DNA of 8,119 bases from Parcubacteria group bacterium GW2011_GWB1_37_13 (lineage in GTDB: Bacteria > Patescibacteriota > Minisyncoccia > Phycocordibacterales > UBA9973), in NCBI GenBank assembly GCA_000990145.1, contig LBSW01000009.1, forward strand, positions 1-8,119. The letters run 5' to 3'. Position numbers and translations under genes: made by a program. Shown here one piece after another: positions 1 to 5,881 of this stretch (position 1 is its first letter; each line of letters starts with the position of its first letter). The notes under the pieces are model-generated. The model worked only from the letters and a program-made list of their open reading frames with translations, was not told where the DNA came from and made no database searches.

Positions 1-1013
1 AATTCTCTTCCGCAAGTTGGACACCTGCCAGAAATTTTTACTCTATTTTGTTTTGCTTCCATCATCCCTTCAATTCTTCCTAATTTGCGCTCTATTTCAT
101 TTTTTATTCCGCGGACAGAATTTATTTTTTGCTCAACAACTCTTAATTCTTCTATTTTCTTATTGCCTTTAACAGAGCTATCATCTTTGGTTTTGGAGAT
201 TTTACTGTTAACACTCTCTAATTCGCTTTTAAGCTTGCTCTTTTCGACCGATAAATTATCTTTTTCATGATTTAAATAAACGCTTTCCTTTTTTAAATAT
301 TCTCTGTAAAGAGTCAGCAATTCCGCCTGCATTTCTTTTACTTTTTCAAACTTCTCTACTTGTTTCTTCAAAAAATTAAGATGCGGAGCGTTCTCTCGGC
401 GCTGAAGAACAACTTCTTTCATATTTTCATTTGTCCGTTCTAATTTTCTTTCGCTTTCCTTTATTTTATATTGATAAATTTTAAGTCCTAGGGCGTCTTC
501 TACCATCTCGCGCCTCTCTCTTGGGTTTGCATTTAAAATTCTATCGGCTTCGCCTTGTGAAATAATATGATGTCCGGAAGAACCTATATTGACTGATGCC
601 AAAAGATTATGAATATCCTTCAATCTGACTTCTGCGCCATTTAAAATATATTTATTTAATCCATCCGAAAAAACTTCGCGAGAAATGCTGATATTGTCAT
701 AATTTAAATTTATATTTTCTCCTTCGCTGTTTGAAAGTTTAAAAACTTTATCGCGATTATTAAAATATATCGTGACACTTGCGCGAGATTTTTTTGGCAA
801 ATTTTTTGAGCCTTTAAAAATGAGATCTGAACCGGATTTGCCACGCATCGATTTCATTGATTGCTCACCTAGTACATAGCGGATAGCTTCTACTACATTT
901 GATTTTCCAGAACCATTCGGACCCACTATGCAGACAATACTGTTGTCAAATTCCAAAATTGTCTTTTGAGAAAAAGATTTAAAGCCGTTCAGTTCAAGGG
1001 TTTTTAGCCGCAT
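1..1013 (-). CDS. smc: SMC-type chromosome segregation ATPase, N-terminal 337 residues (partial, runs off left edge)
   Basis: ATP-dependent chromosome organiser of the SMC family; the window holds the N-terminal ATPase half-domain and one coiled-coil strand. Seen: start MRLKTLELNGFKSF, Walker A GPNGSGKSN at residues 31-39, an AIRYVLGEQS segment at 43-52 (SMC-type), a Q-loop region IISQGEADRIL at 150-160, and ERREMVEDALGL at 167-178, which matches the SMC ERR..EEAAG region. From about residue 175 the protein is lysine/glutamate-rich coiled coil. At residues 331-337, just before the window edge, it reads CPTCGRE, a CxxC motif of the Rad50 zinc-hook type, where a canonical SMC would still be coiled coil (hinge near residue 500). 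The start lies 22 nt after the rnc stop, in the usual rnc-smc order. No Shine-Dalgarno is evident. SMC identity is firm from head and locus; a Rad50-like or hybrid protein is the alternative. Confidence 0.9.
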   Translation of the reverse strand, partial: MRLKTLELNGFKSFSQKTILEFDNSIVCIVGPNGSGKSNVVEAIRYVLGEQSMKSMRGKSGSDLIFKGSKNLPKKSRASVTIYFNNRDKVFKLSNSEGENINLNYDNISISREVFSDGLNKYILNGAEVRLKDIHNLLASVNIGSSGHHIISQGEADRILNANPRERREMVEDALGLKIYQYKIKESERKLERTNENMKEVVLQRRENAPHLNFLKKQVEKFEKVKEMQAELLTLYREYLKKESVYLNHEKDNLSVEKSKLKSELESVNSKISKTKDDSSVKGNKKIEELRVVEQKINSVRGIKNEIERKLGRIEGMMEAKQNRVKISGRCPTCGRE

Positions 1014-1035
1014 ATCGTCATATTTTACTATAATT

Positions 1036-1731
1036 TTAATCCAACCAATTCTTCACTTTTAGTGCGGTTTCAGCCGCTTTTTGTTCCGCTTCTTGTTTTG
1101 ATTTACCCTTACCTTCAGCTATCAAACTGGATCCGAAATAAATACCCACCGTAAAATGTTTATCGTGATCCGGACCCGACTCATTTAAAACTTTATATGC
1201 AGGCGTAATATTCACAAACTCCTGCGCTTTTTCTTGCACCAAAGATTTCGCATCGCGCCAAAGTTTTTTCGATACTATTTCCTGTGTTTTAGGTAAAAGA
1301 AATCTATGGACAAATTTATCCACTACGTCTATGCCTTGATCTAAATATAAAGCGCCAATGTACGCTTCATAAGTATTGGCTAAAATATATTGCCTGGCTT
1401 TGCCGTTGTCTTTTGCCTCGCCTTTCGATAAAAGCAAATAATCATTCATACCGATGCTAGTGGCGACCTCGGAAATAATAACCGCATTCACCAAGGCGGA
1501 GCGCAAAGCGGTTAATTCCCCTTCTGTATAATTAGGATATTTTTTATAAAGAAAATCTGTAACAACAAGTTCCAGAACAGCGTCACCTAAAAATTCTAGT
1601 CGTTCATTGTGTGAAAGAGAAGTTGAGGGATTTTCATTTATATAAGAACGATGTATAAAAGCCTGCTCCAGTAATTTCTTATTCTTAAAAATTATTTTTG
1701 TTTTTTTCTCGAAATTTGAAAAATTAATCAT
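1036..1731 (-). CDS. rnc: Ribonuclease III
   Basis: Double-strand-specific endoribonuclease that processes rRNA precursors and structured mRNAs in the cytoplasm. It has the normal bacterial length (231 residues) and two-domain build. The RNase III domain spans about residues 3-150, with the signature HNERLEFLGDAVLEL at 41-55 holding the expected acidic residues E43, E46 and D50. The second catalytic motif reads ANTYEAYIGALYLDQG (118-133): E122 is kept, but position 119 is Asn where E. coli and Aquifex enzymes have a metal-binding Asp (D114/D107). A double-stranded RNA-binding domain follows at about 160-228, ending in the typical GKGKSKQEAEQKAAETAL helix (207-224). It sits between the nusB fusion (71 nt upstream) and smc (22 nt downstream), probably in one transcript. 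No clear ribosome binding site precedes the ATG. The family call is secure; full catalytic activity is less certain because of N119. Confidence 0.97.
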   Translation of the reverse strand: MINFSNFEKKTKIIFKNKKLLEQAFIHRSYINENPSTSLSHNERLEFLGDAVLELVVTDFLYKKYPNYTEGELTALRSALVNAVIISEVATSIGMNDYLLLSKGEAKDNGKARQYILANTYEAYIGALYLDQGIDVVDKFVHRFLLPKTQEIVSKKLWRDAKSLVQEKAQEFVNITPAYKVLNESGPDHDKHFTVGIYFGSSLIAEGKGKSKQEAEQKAAETALKVKNWLD

Positions 1732-1742
1732 GATTGATTTAA

Positions 1743-1804
1743 AATGAATGAAATAAGTATTAAAATCTTAACCCTGTTAAAAAAATATATTCGTTTCATT
1801 CATT
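1743..1804. repeat. 11-bp inverted repeat in the nusB-rnc gap
   Basis: AATGAATGAAA at 1743-1753 is exactly complementary to TTTCATTCATT at 1794-1804, with a 40-nt AT-rich spacer. The right arm overlaps the stop codon of the nusB fusion. In minus-strand RNA this could form a long-loop hairpin between nusB and rnc, but there is no U-run following it, so it is not a standard terminator. It may be chance in AT-rich DNA. Confidence 0.3.
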
Positions 1805-2750
1805 ATTTTTTACTAATAATTTCGACCGCTTTTGCAATAAGTGGAATAATGTCATTGTAAATACGAAGTTCCGGCACTTCCTTCATTTCAAACCATCTAG
1901 CGCCGTCAAGTCCTCCAGATTTTTCAAGCTCTAATTCTTTATAATCGCTAGATGCCAAAAAATACATAACCTTTTTCAAACTTTTTCCCTTCTCCGGATG
2001 CGTTGCGACGTATTCGTTTATTCCAAGTTCTTCTTTTATTTCAATATCAAGTCCAATTTCTTTCTTGATCGCTTTTGAGGTGCTCTCTTTTAGATCCTCT
2101 CCTGCCGCAACCTTGCCTTTAGAAAGAGTCCAATAACCAAAAACGTCGTGCACAAACGCAAACAAAACATCGCCATCTTTTTTTGTATACACCAGCGCGC
2201 CTCCTAGATTTTCAATTGGCAATTTAGAAATGTCTGTTGATTCTTTCCGATCCTTAGTCTCAGTATCATCTCTTTTTTTATCGTGTGTTTTCTGATGTTC
2301 TTTATCGGGTTCGCCTATCTCCTTATAAACCGCCCCAAGCACTCCATTTACAAATTTTCCAGAATTTTCTCCGCCAAAAGTTTTTGCTAATTCTATAGCT
2401 TCATTAATTGCCACTTTCGGAGGCACCTGCAGTCTGTCGCTGAAAAGAAGTTCAGTTAATCCAATTCTCAAGATATTTCTATCAACAATGGAAATTTTTT
2501 CTATCGGCCAATCCGGCGCAGCTTTTTCTATAATCTTGTCTATCGTAGCGCGCTTTTTTAATACCTCGTCTATGAGAGAAAATACGAAATTATTGTCCTC
2601 AAGCCCGGGAGCAAATTCTTTTAAATTTCTATCCAACATTTTTTTTATTTCACCGCTCTCTGAATCGTTGTTTTTATTAGCCAGAGACGAGAAATCCCAC
2701 TCAAAAAGCGTCTGGAGCACTATTGATCTTGAAAGGTGCCGGTTAGCCAT
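1803..2750 (-). CDS. nusB: NusB antitermination factor fused to a C-terminal Nudix-like domain
   Basis: Residues about 3-145 are a complete NusB domain, which with NusE (S10) binds boxA RNA and supports rRNA transcription antitermination. Key matches are WPIEKISIVDRNILRIG (81-97), VAINEAIELAKTFG (113-126) and SGKFVNGVLGAVY (130-142). A charged linker (about 146-177, rich in K, D, E) leads to a second domain at about 180-312 with Nudix features: LGGALVY, GYWTLSKGK, the box at 212-234, and YFLA further on, most like the Ap4A-hydrolase branch. The box is degenerate: G212, E218, E231 and G233 are kept, but the R-E-x-x-E-E core reads K226, A227, K230, E231, so two of three usual metal-binding glutamates are gone. 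Ordinary NusB has about 140 residues; this has 315 in one uninterrupted frame. It lies after rpmF and before rnc. NusB is certain; the second domain may bind a nucleotide without hydrolysing it. Confidence 0.93.
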   Translation of the reverse strand: MANRHLSRSIVLQTLFEWDFSSLANKNNDSESGEIKKMLDRNLKEFAPGLEDNNFVFSLIDEVLKKRATIDKIIEKAAPDWPIEKISIVDRNILRIGLTELLFSDRLQVPPKVAINEAIELAKTFGGENSGKFVNGVLGAVYKEIGEPDKEHQKTHDKKRDDTETKDRKESTDISKLPIENLGGALVYTKKDGDVLFAFVHDVFGYWTLSKGKVAAGEDLKESTSKAIKKEIGLDIEIKEELGINEYVATHPEKGKSLKKVMYFLASSDYKELELEKSGGLDGARWFEMKEVPELRIYNDIIPLIAKAVEIISKK

Positions 2751-2770
2751 ACATTAGTTCAAAGTTAAAA

Positions 2771-2810
2771 AGTTCATAAAGTTAAAAGAAAACTCAGAAC
2801 TTTATAAACT
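2771..2810 (-). terminator. Candidate hairpin terminator after rpmF
   Basis: On the minus strand AGTTTATAAAGTT (2810-2798) pairs with AACTTTATGAACT (2783-2771), a 13-bp stem with one U-G wobble and a 14-nt loop, followed by TTTT. It overlaps the last base pairs of the rpmF stop codon. The stem is AT-rich, so termination may be partial, attenuating transcription from rpmF into the nusB fusion. Confidence 0.45.
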
Positions 2811-3033
2811 AGCTCTTTGCGAGAGCTGCCTTTTCTTTCTTTTGTTTCTTTTCTGTCTTTTTAATTAAATCTAAAACTTTTTTCCCCCGATAAAAACCGC
2901 AAAAAGAGCACACTGTGTGACGCCTTTTTAAGACCTTGCAATTTTCGCACTTGGAAAAACTAGTGCTATCCAAAGCGTGATGCGAACGCCTGTTTTTCGT
3001 ATGCGATTTTGTGCTCCTCATTCGTACTACCAT
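2809..3033 (-). CDS. rpmF: 50S ribosomal protein L32
   Basis: Small zinc-ribbon protein of the large ribosomal subunit. The 74-residue product starts MVVRMRSTKSHTKNRRSHHA, the usual basic N-terminus of L32, and carries four zinc-ligand cysteines as two CxxC pairs: C29-E-N-C32 and C42-S-F-C45, so this is the zinc-binding (C+) form. GFYRGKKVLD (46-55) is the typical segment after the second knuckle. The C-terminal tail (56-74) is a lysine-rich extension. The ATG at 3033 is chosen because it gives the expected N-terminus and lies right behind a good extended -10 promoter. It is the first gene of the leftward block rpmF-nusB-rnc-smc, with a hairpin directly at its stop codon. Confidence 0.96.
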   Translation of the reverse strand: MVVRMRSTKSHTKNRRSHHALDSTSFSKCENCKVLKRRHTVCSFCGFYRGKKVLDLIKKTEKKQKKEKAALAKS

Positions 3034-3042
3034 AATCCAATT

Positions 3043-3070
3043 ATCCTAGCACATTGTGAGTGAAAAGCAA
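3043..3070 (-). promoter_or_regulatory. rpmF promoter with extended -10
   Basis: Read on the minus strand: -35-like TTGCTT (3070-3065), a 16-bp spacer, then TAGGAT (3048-3043) preceded by TGC, forming an extended -10. Only 9 nt separate the -10 from the rpmF ATG at 3033, so the predicted start of transcription is within about 3 nt of the start codon and the mRNA would be nearly leaderless. Confidence 0.6.
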
Positions 3071-3090
3071 TTTTTAAATAAAAAATAATA

Positions 3091-3099
3091 TGTTATGAT
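3091..3099 (+). promoter_or_regulatory. thrS promoter, extended -10
   Basis: TGTTATGAT is an extended -10 (TGn plus TATGAT at 3094-3099). No strong -35 is visible; TTTTTA at 3071-3076 has a 17-bp spacing but matches weakly. Transcription would start near 3106-3107, at the A of the ATG chosen for thrS, giving a leaderless transcript. It is divergent from the rpmF promoter, the two -10 elements lying about 45 bp apart. Confidence 0.55.
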
Positions 3100-3106
3100 A
3101 CGAATT

Positions 3107-4861
3107 ATGGAAAAAGCGGATAAATTGAGTAATATGAGGCATACTTTGGCGCACTTGCTTGCGGCGGCGGCGGGAGAGATATATAAATTCGATAAAATCA
3201 AGCTTACTCTCGGTCCAGCCATAGAAAACGGCTTTTATTATGATATTGATTTTTGCGACGAAAAAGTAACTGATTCAAATTTAAAGAAAATTGAAGACGT
3301 AATGCGAAAGAAATTATCTAAATGGACAGAATGGGAACATAAAGAAATAAGTAAAGATGAAGCTTTAAAGTTTTTCAAAAATGAATATAAAGCAGAACTG
3401 ATAAATGAAATAGCTGAACGCGGAGAAAAAATTACCACATATACCTGTGGAGGGTTTACTGATTTGTGCCGTGGCGGACATGTAGAAAATCCAGCTAAAG
3501 AAATAATGCCTGACTCTTTTAAATTAGACCGCATAGCCGGGGCGTACTGGCGCGGAGATGAAAAAAAAAGAATGCTCACAAGAATTTATGGACTGGCTTT
3601 CAATACCAAAGAAGAACTCGGTGCTTATATTGCACAACGAGAAGAGGCAGAGAAAAGAGATCATAGAAAAATTGGACAACAATTAGGTTTATTTACTATA
3701 TCCGAAAAAATAGGCAAAGGTTTGCCTTTGTTTACTCCACAAGGGACTTTATTGAGAGAATTATTAAATGATTACTCGCAATCTCTCAGAGCTGAAAAAG
3801 GTTGGCAGAAAGTTTGGAGTCCGCACATTACTAAAAATGATTTATATAAAATTTCGGGACATTGGGATAAATTCGGGAGAGAATTATTTTTAGTCAAAAG
3901 CCAGGAGACATCTGACGAACTAGTAATGAAACCTATGAACTGTCCGCACCATCAGCAAATTTATGCAAGTTCTCTACACAGTTATAAGGAATTACCAATT
4001 AAATATATGGAAACAACAACTGTTTATAGAGATGAAAAAGCAGGAGAACTGCTTGGCTTATCGCGAGTTCGTTGTATTACCCAAGATGACAGTCATACGT
4101 TCTGTACACCTGATCAGATTGAAAAAATATATGAAGAATTAATAGAAATTACTCAAACTTTTTATAAAATAATCGGCATTAAAATTCGAGCTAGACTTTC
4201 TTTTAGAAATCCCAATGAACCAGAAAAATATTTAGGAGAGCCGAAACTTTGGGAAAAAGCACAGGAAATATTATTAAAAACCGCTAAAAAAAATAAGCTA
4301 GATTATTTTGAAGCTATTGGTGAAGCCGCTTTTTATGGTCCTAAAATAGATTTTATGGGAACAGACGCGCTTGGTCGCGAATGGCAATTAGCTACGCCCC
4401 AACTGGATTTTGTTCAACCTAAGCGTTTTGGATTGACCTATATTGACAACGAAGGAAAGGAACAAACACCAGTAATGATTCATTTTGCATTAATGGGTTC
4501 AATTGAAAGATTTTTATCGGTTTATATCGAACATACGGCTGGTATATTCCCTCTTTGGCTCTCGCCAGTGCAGGTGAAAGTTATTCCAGTGCGTGAAAAT
4601 CACAATGAATATGCAAAAAAGGTTTTTAAATTATTAAAGGAGAATAATATTCGCGCAGAATTGGACGACACAAATCAAAATCTCGGCACAAAAGTTCGCG
4701 ATGCAAAAAATAACAAAGTCCCTTATTGGATAGTTATCGGTGATAAGGAAATAGAAGCCAAAAAGTTAACCCTCGAGTCTCGCGACAAAGGTAATATCGG
4801 ACAAATGTTACAAGAAAAATTAGTCGAAAAGTTATTAGAAGAAATTAAAAATAAAAAATAA
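3107..4861 (+). CDS. thrS: Threonyl-tRNA synthetase, TGS-less form
   Basis: Class II synthetase charging tRNA-Thr with threonine. Numbering is from the ATG at 3107 (584 residues). The editing domain retains all four expected residues: H12 and H16 (HTLAHLL) and C121 and H125 (CRGGH). The catalytic core starts near DHRKIGQQLGLF (185-196). Zinc ligands are C279 (MNCPHH), H330 (DDSHTFC) and H459; motif 2 includes YRDEKAGELLGLSRVR (307-322) and motif 3 GSIERFLSVYIEH (464-476). The anticodon-binding domain covers about 488-584. The N-terminal TGS domain found in E. coli ThrRS is absent. An ATG at 3095 is in frame, but it overlaps the -10 hexamer TATGAT and adds only MIRI, so 3107 is preferred; the transcript is then leaderless. 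The next gene starts 1 nt after the stop, suggesting co-transcription. Confidence 0.96.
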   Translation: MEKADKLSNMRHTLAHLLAAAAGEIYKFDKIKLTLGPAIENGFYYDIDFCDEKVTDSNLKKIEDVMRKKLSKWTEWEHKEISKDEALKFFKNEYKAELINEIAERGEKITTYTCGGFTDLCRGGHVENPAKEIMPDSFKLDRIAGAYWRGDEKKRMLTRIYGLAFNTKEELGAYIAQREEAEKRDHRKIGQQLGLFTISEKIGKGLPLFTPQGTLLRELLNDYSQSLRAEKGWQKVWSPHITKNDLYKISGHWDKFGRELFLVKSQETSDELVMKPMNCPHHQQIYASSLHSYKELPIKYMETTTVYRDEKAGELLGLSRVRCITQDDSHTFCTPDQIEKIYEELIEITQTFYKIIGIKIRARLSFRNPNEPEKYLGEPKLWEKAQEILLKTAKKNKLDYFEAIGEAAFYGPKIDFMGTDALGREWQLATPQLDFVQPKRFGLTYIDNEGKEQTPVMIHFALMGSIERFLSVYIEHTAGIFPLWLSPVQVKVIPVRENHNEYAKKVFKLLKENNIRAELDDTNQNLGTKVRDAKNNKVPYWIVIGDKEIEAKKLTLESRDKGNIGQMLQEKLVEKLLEEIKNKK

Positions 4862-4862
4862 A

Positions 4863-5408
4863 ATGAATGAAGGTAAAATGGGAGATAGGGGTGTAAAAAA
4901 GAAGGCACGACAAAAACTGGAAGTATCTGTCTATTATGATGTAAATAATATAAAAGAATTAGTTTACCCCTTCATAACAGAAAAAGATCCGGAGATGGAA
5001 GAGGTTCTGGCTTTAAACATTTCCATGGTTCTGAACCATACCGATGAAAGCATGATTCGCGACCTTGAGACAGGTTTTTTTATGAAAGACTCAGCCCTAT
5101 CAGGAATATCAAATATTGAGGAAGCAATTAAAGCAGGAAAGATTTCTTCAGAAGCTCCATGGTGGAAAGAATTGGAAGATAAACTACTTAAATTTAAAAT
5201 TTTTGTAGCAGACTTAGTTAAAGAAATAGATTACTCACCAAAAGACAGAGTTGATGAAATGATTAAAGTTTTAGAAAAATTTATTGAAGAAACAAAAGAT
5301 GGGGATAAAAAAGAAAGAGCCAAAAAAATACTTGGAGGGATAGCCGAAGCAAGAAAGCGAATAAAAAAAGGATCCGGTTTAGATAGCGATGGTTCAGAAA
5401 ATAAATAA
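4863..5408 (+). CDS. Uncharacterised 181-residue soluble protein
   Basis: I do not recognise a family. The product is hydrophilic, with no signal peptide or membrane segment. It has a basic N-terminus (VKKKARQKLE), a middle section with several short probable helices (about 25-115), a longer charged helical stretch at about 124-166, and a flexible tail of G, S and D residues. No cysteine or obvious catalytic motif is seen. It begins 1 nt after the thrS stop codon, so it should be expressed from the thrS promoter. Two in-frame starts are possible: ATG 4863 (no ribosome binding site, 181 residues) and ATG 4878 (176 residues), the latter preceded by GAAGG at 4 nt and perhaps the better choice. 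The stop codon is directly followed by a copy of the gyrB 3' end. Being a real gene is likely from its length and coding composition; function is unknown. Confidence 0.75.
   Translation: MNEGKMGDRGVKKKARQKLEVSVYYDVNNIKELVYPFITEKDPEMEEVLALNISMVLNHTDESMIRDLETGFFMKDSALSGISNIEEAIKAGKISSEAPWWKELEDKLLKFKIFVADLVKEIDYSPKDRVDEMIKVLEKFIEETKDGDKKERAKKILGGIAEARKRIKKGSGLDSDGSENK
4869..4873 (+). promoter_or_regulatory. Possible ribosome binding site for the 4878 start
   Basis: GAAGG lies 4 nt before the in-frame ATG at 4878 of the uncharacterised gene. It is one of the few Shine-Dalgarno-like sequences in this window and favours 4878 over 4863 as the start, though the spacing is a little short. Confidence 0.35.
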
Positions 5409-5428
5409 ATTATATATCAATCTCCGCT
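5409..5428. repeat. Direct repeat, copy 1 of the gyrB 3' end
   Basis: ATTATATATCAATCTCCGCT is identical over 20 nt to 6031-6050, where it encodes the last residues and stop codon of GyrB (AEIDI, minus strand). Copy 1 starts directly after the stop of the 181-residue gene and is not part of any full gene. The two copies are 622 bp apart and enclose the trpR-like gene and the rdgB fragment. Confidence 0.85.
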
Positions 5429-5441
5429 TTTAGATTTTTTT
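5419..5441 (+). terminator. Weak possible terminator of the thrS transcript
   Basis: AATCT (5419-5423) pairs with AGATT (5432-5436) around an 8-nt loop, followed by a run of seven T (5435-5441, partly overlapping the stem). The 5-bp stem is weak, but the position, after the thrS operon and before the trpR-like promoter, is right. Confidence 0.3.
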
Positions 5442-5442
5442 C

Positions 5443-5468
5443 TTAACTTATCATATATGATATACTAA
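5443..5468. promoter_or_regulatory. 26-bp dyad, candidate operator of the trpR-like gene (copy 1)
   Basis: A perfect 14-bp palindrome TATCATATATGATA (5449-5462) is flanked on each side, after 3 nt, by TTA and TAA, giving a 26-bp dyad with 10 of 13 positions paired per half. It overlaps the -10 element of the trpR-like gene (5461-5466). A second copy with the same outer arms lies after the gene. This is the placement expected for an autorepressor operator; the assignment to the TrpR-like protein is inferred. Confidence 0.55.
5458..5466 (+). promoter_or_regulatory. trpR-like gene promoter, extended -10
   Basis: TGATATACT is an extended -10 (TGn plus TATACT at 5461-5466). The ATG at 5473 is 6 nt further on, so transcription would begin at or next to the start codon, giving a leaderless mRNA. 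No convincing -35 is visible, as for thrS. Confidence 0.55.
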
Positions 5469-5472
5469 TTTA

Positions 5473-5871
5473 ATGCCACATATATCGTCCAAAAAACTTA
5501 AAAAGGAAAATTTACAAAAACTTTATGATGAGTTCAATGGTGCTCTGGAAAAATCAGCCAAGAAATCTTGGATAAAGTTTTTCTTAAATGATTTCCTGAC
5601 ACAAACGGAAAAAATAATGCTCGCCAAAAGATTTGCAGTTATTTATCTTTTGTCAAAAGACGTTCCAACTTCATATATTTCTGAATCCCTTTGCATGAGC
5701 CCGACAACTATTTTTAGAATGTCGCTTAAATACGAAATTGGCAGATATTCTTTTCTTTTAAAAACAATCGAAAGTGAAAATAAAAATATCTGGAAAATTT
5801 TGGAAAAAATTTTGAGAGCAGGTATGCCTCCTCGCGCTGGCAGAGGAAGATGGAAGTTTTTATATAAATAA
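5473..5871 (+). CDS. TrpR-like (YerC/YecD-type) DNA-binding regulator
   Basis: A 132-residue member of the Trp-repressor-like helix-turn-helix group. The core FLTQTEKIMLAKRFAVIYLL (41-60) matches the helical region before the HTH in this family, and the HTH lies at about 65-86, with SYISESLCMSPTTIFRM as turn and recognition helix. The start MPHISSKKLKKE and the end MPPRAGRGRWKFLYK are of the type I associate with parcubacterial members. These are general transcription regulators; tryptophan sensing is not established for this branch and there are no trp genes nearby, so I give no symbol. The ATG at 5473 lies 6 nt after an extended -10, so the mRNA should be leaderless. Promoter and gene are bracketed by two copies of a 26-bp dyad, suggesting autoregulation. 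The gene lies within a segment bounded by 20-bp direct repeats and converges with gyrB. Confidence 0.85.
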   Translation: MPHISSKKLKKENLQKLYDEFNGALEKSAKKSWIKFFLNDFLTQTEKIMLAKRFAVIYLLSKDVPTSYISESLCMSPTTIFRMSLKYEIGRYSFLLKTIESENKNIWKILEKILRAGMPPRAGRGRWKFLYK

Positions 5872-5881
5872 ATCAGTCAAG

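Noticed and set aside
85..270. Plus-strand open frame with a hydrophobic product
   Set aside because: It lies opposite the smc coiled-coil region; the leucine/serine-rich product is what antisense reading of a lysine/glutamate-rich coiled coil gives.
1803..2750. NusB-Nudix fusion as an artefact of a lost stop codon by sequencing error
   Set aside because: The linker and both domains read in one clean frame with a plausible charged linker, so a real fusion is preferred, though a single-base error cannot be excluded from this sequence alone.
3238..3579. Minus-strand open frame of 113 codons
   Set aside because: It is fully inside thrS on the opposite strand, has no family features, and thrS is unambiguous here.
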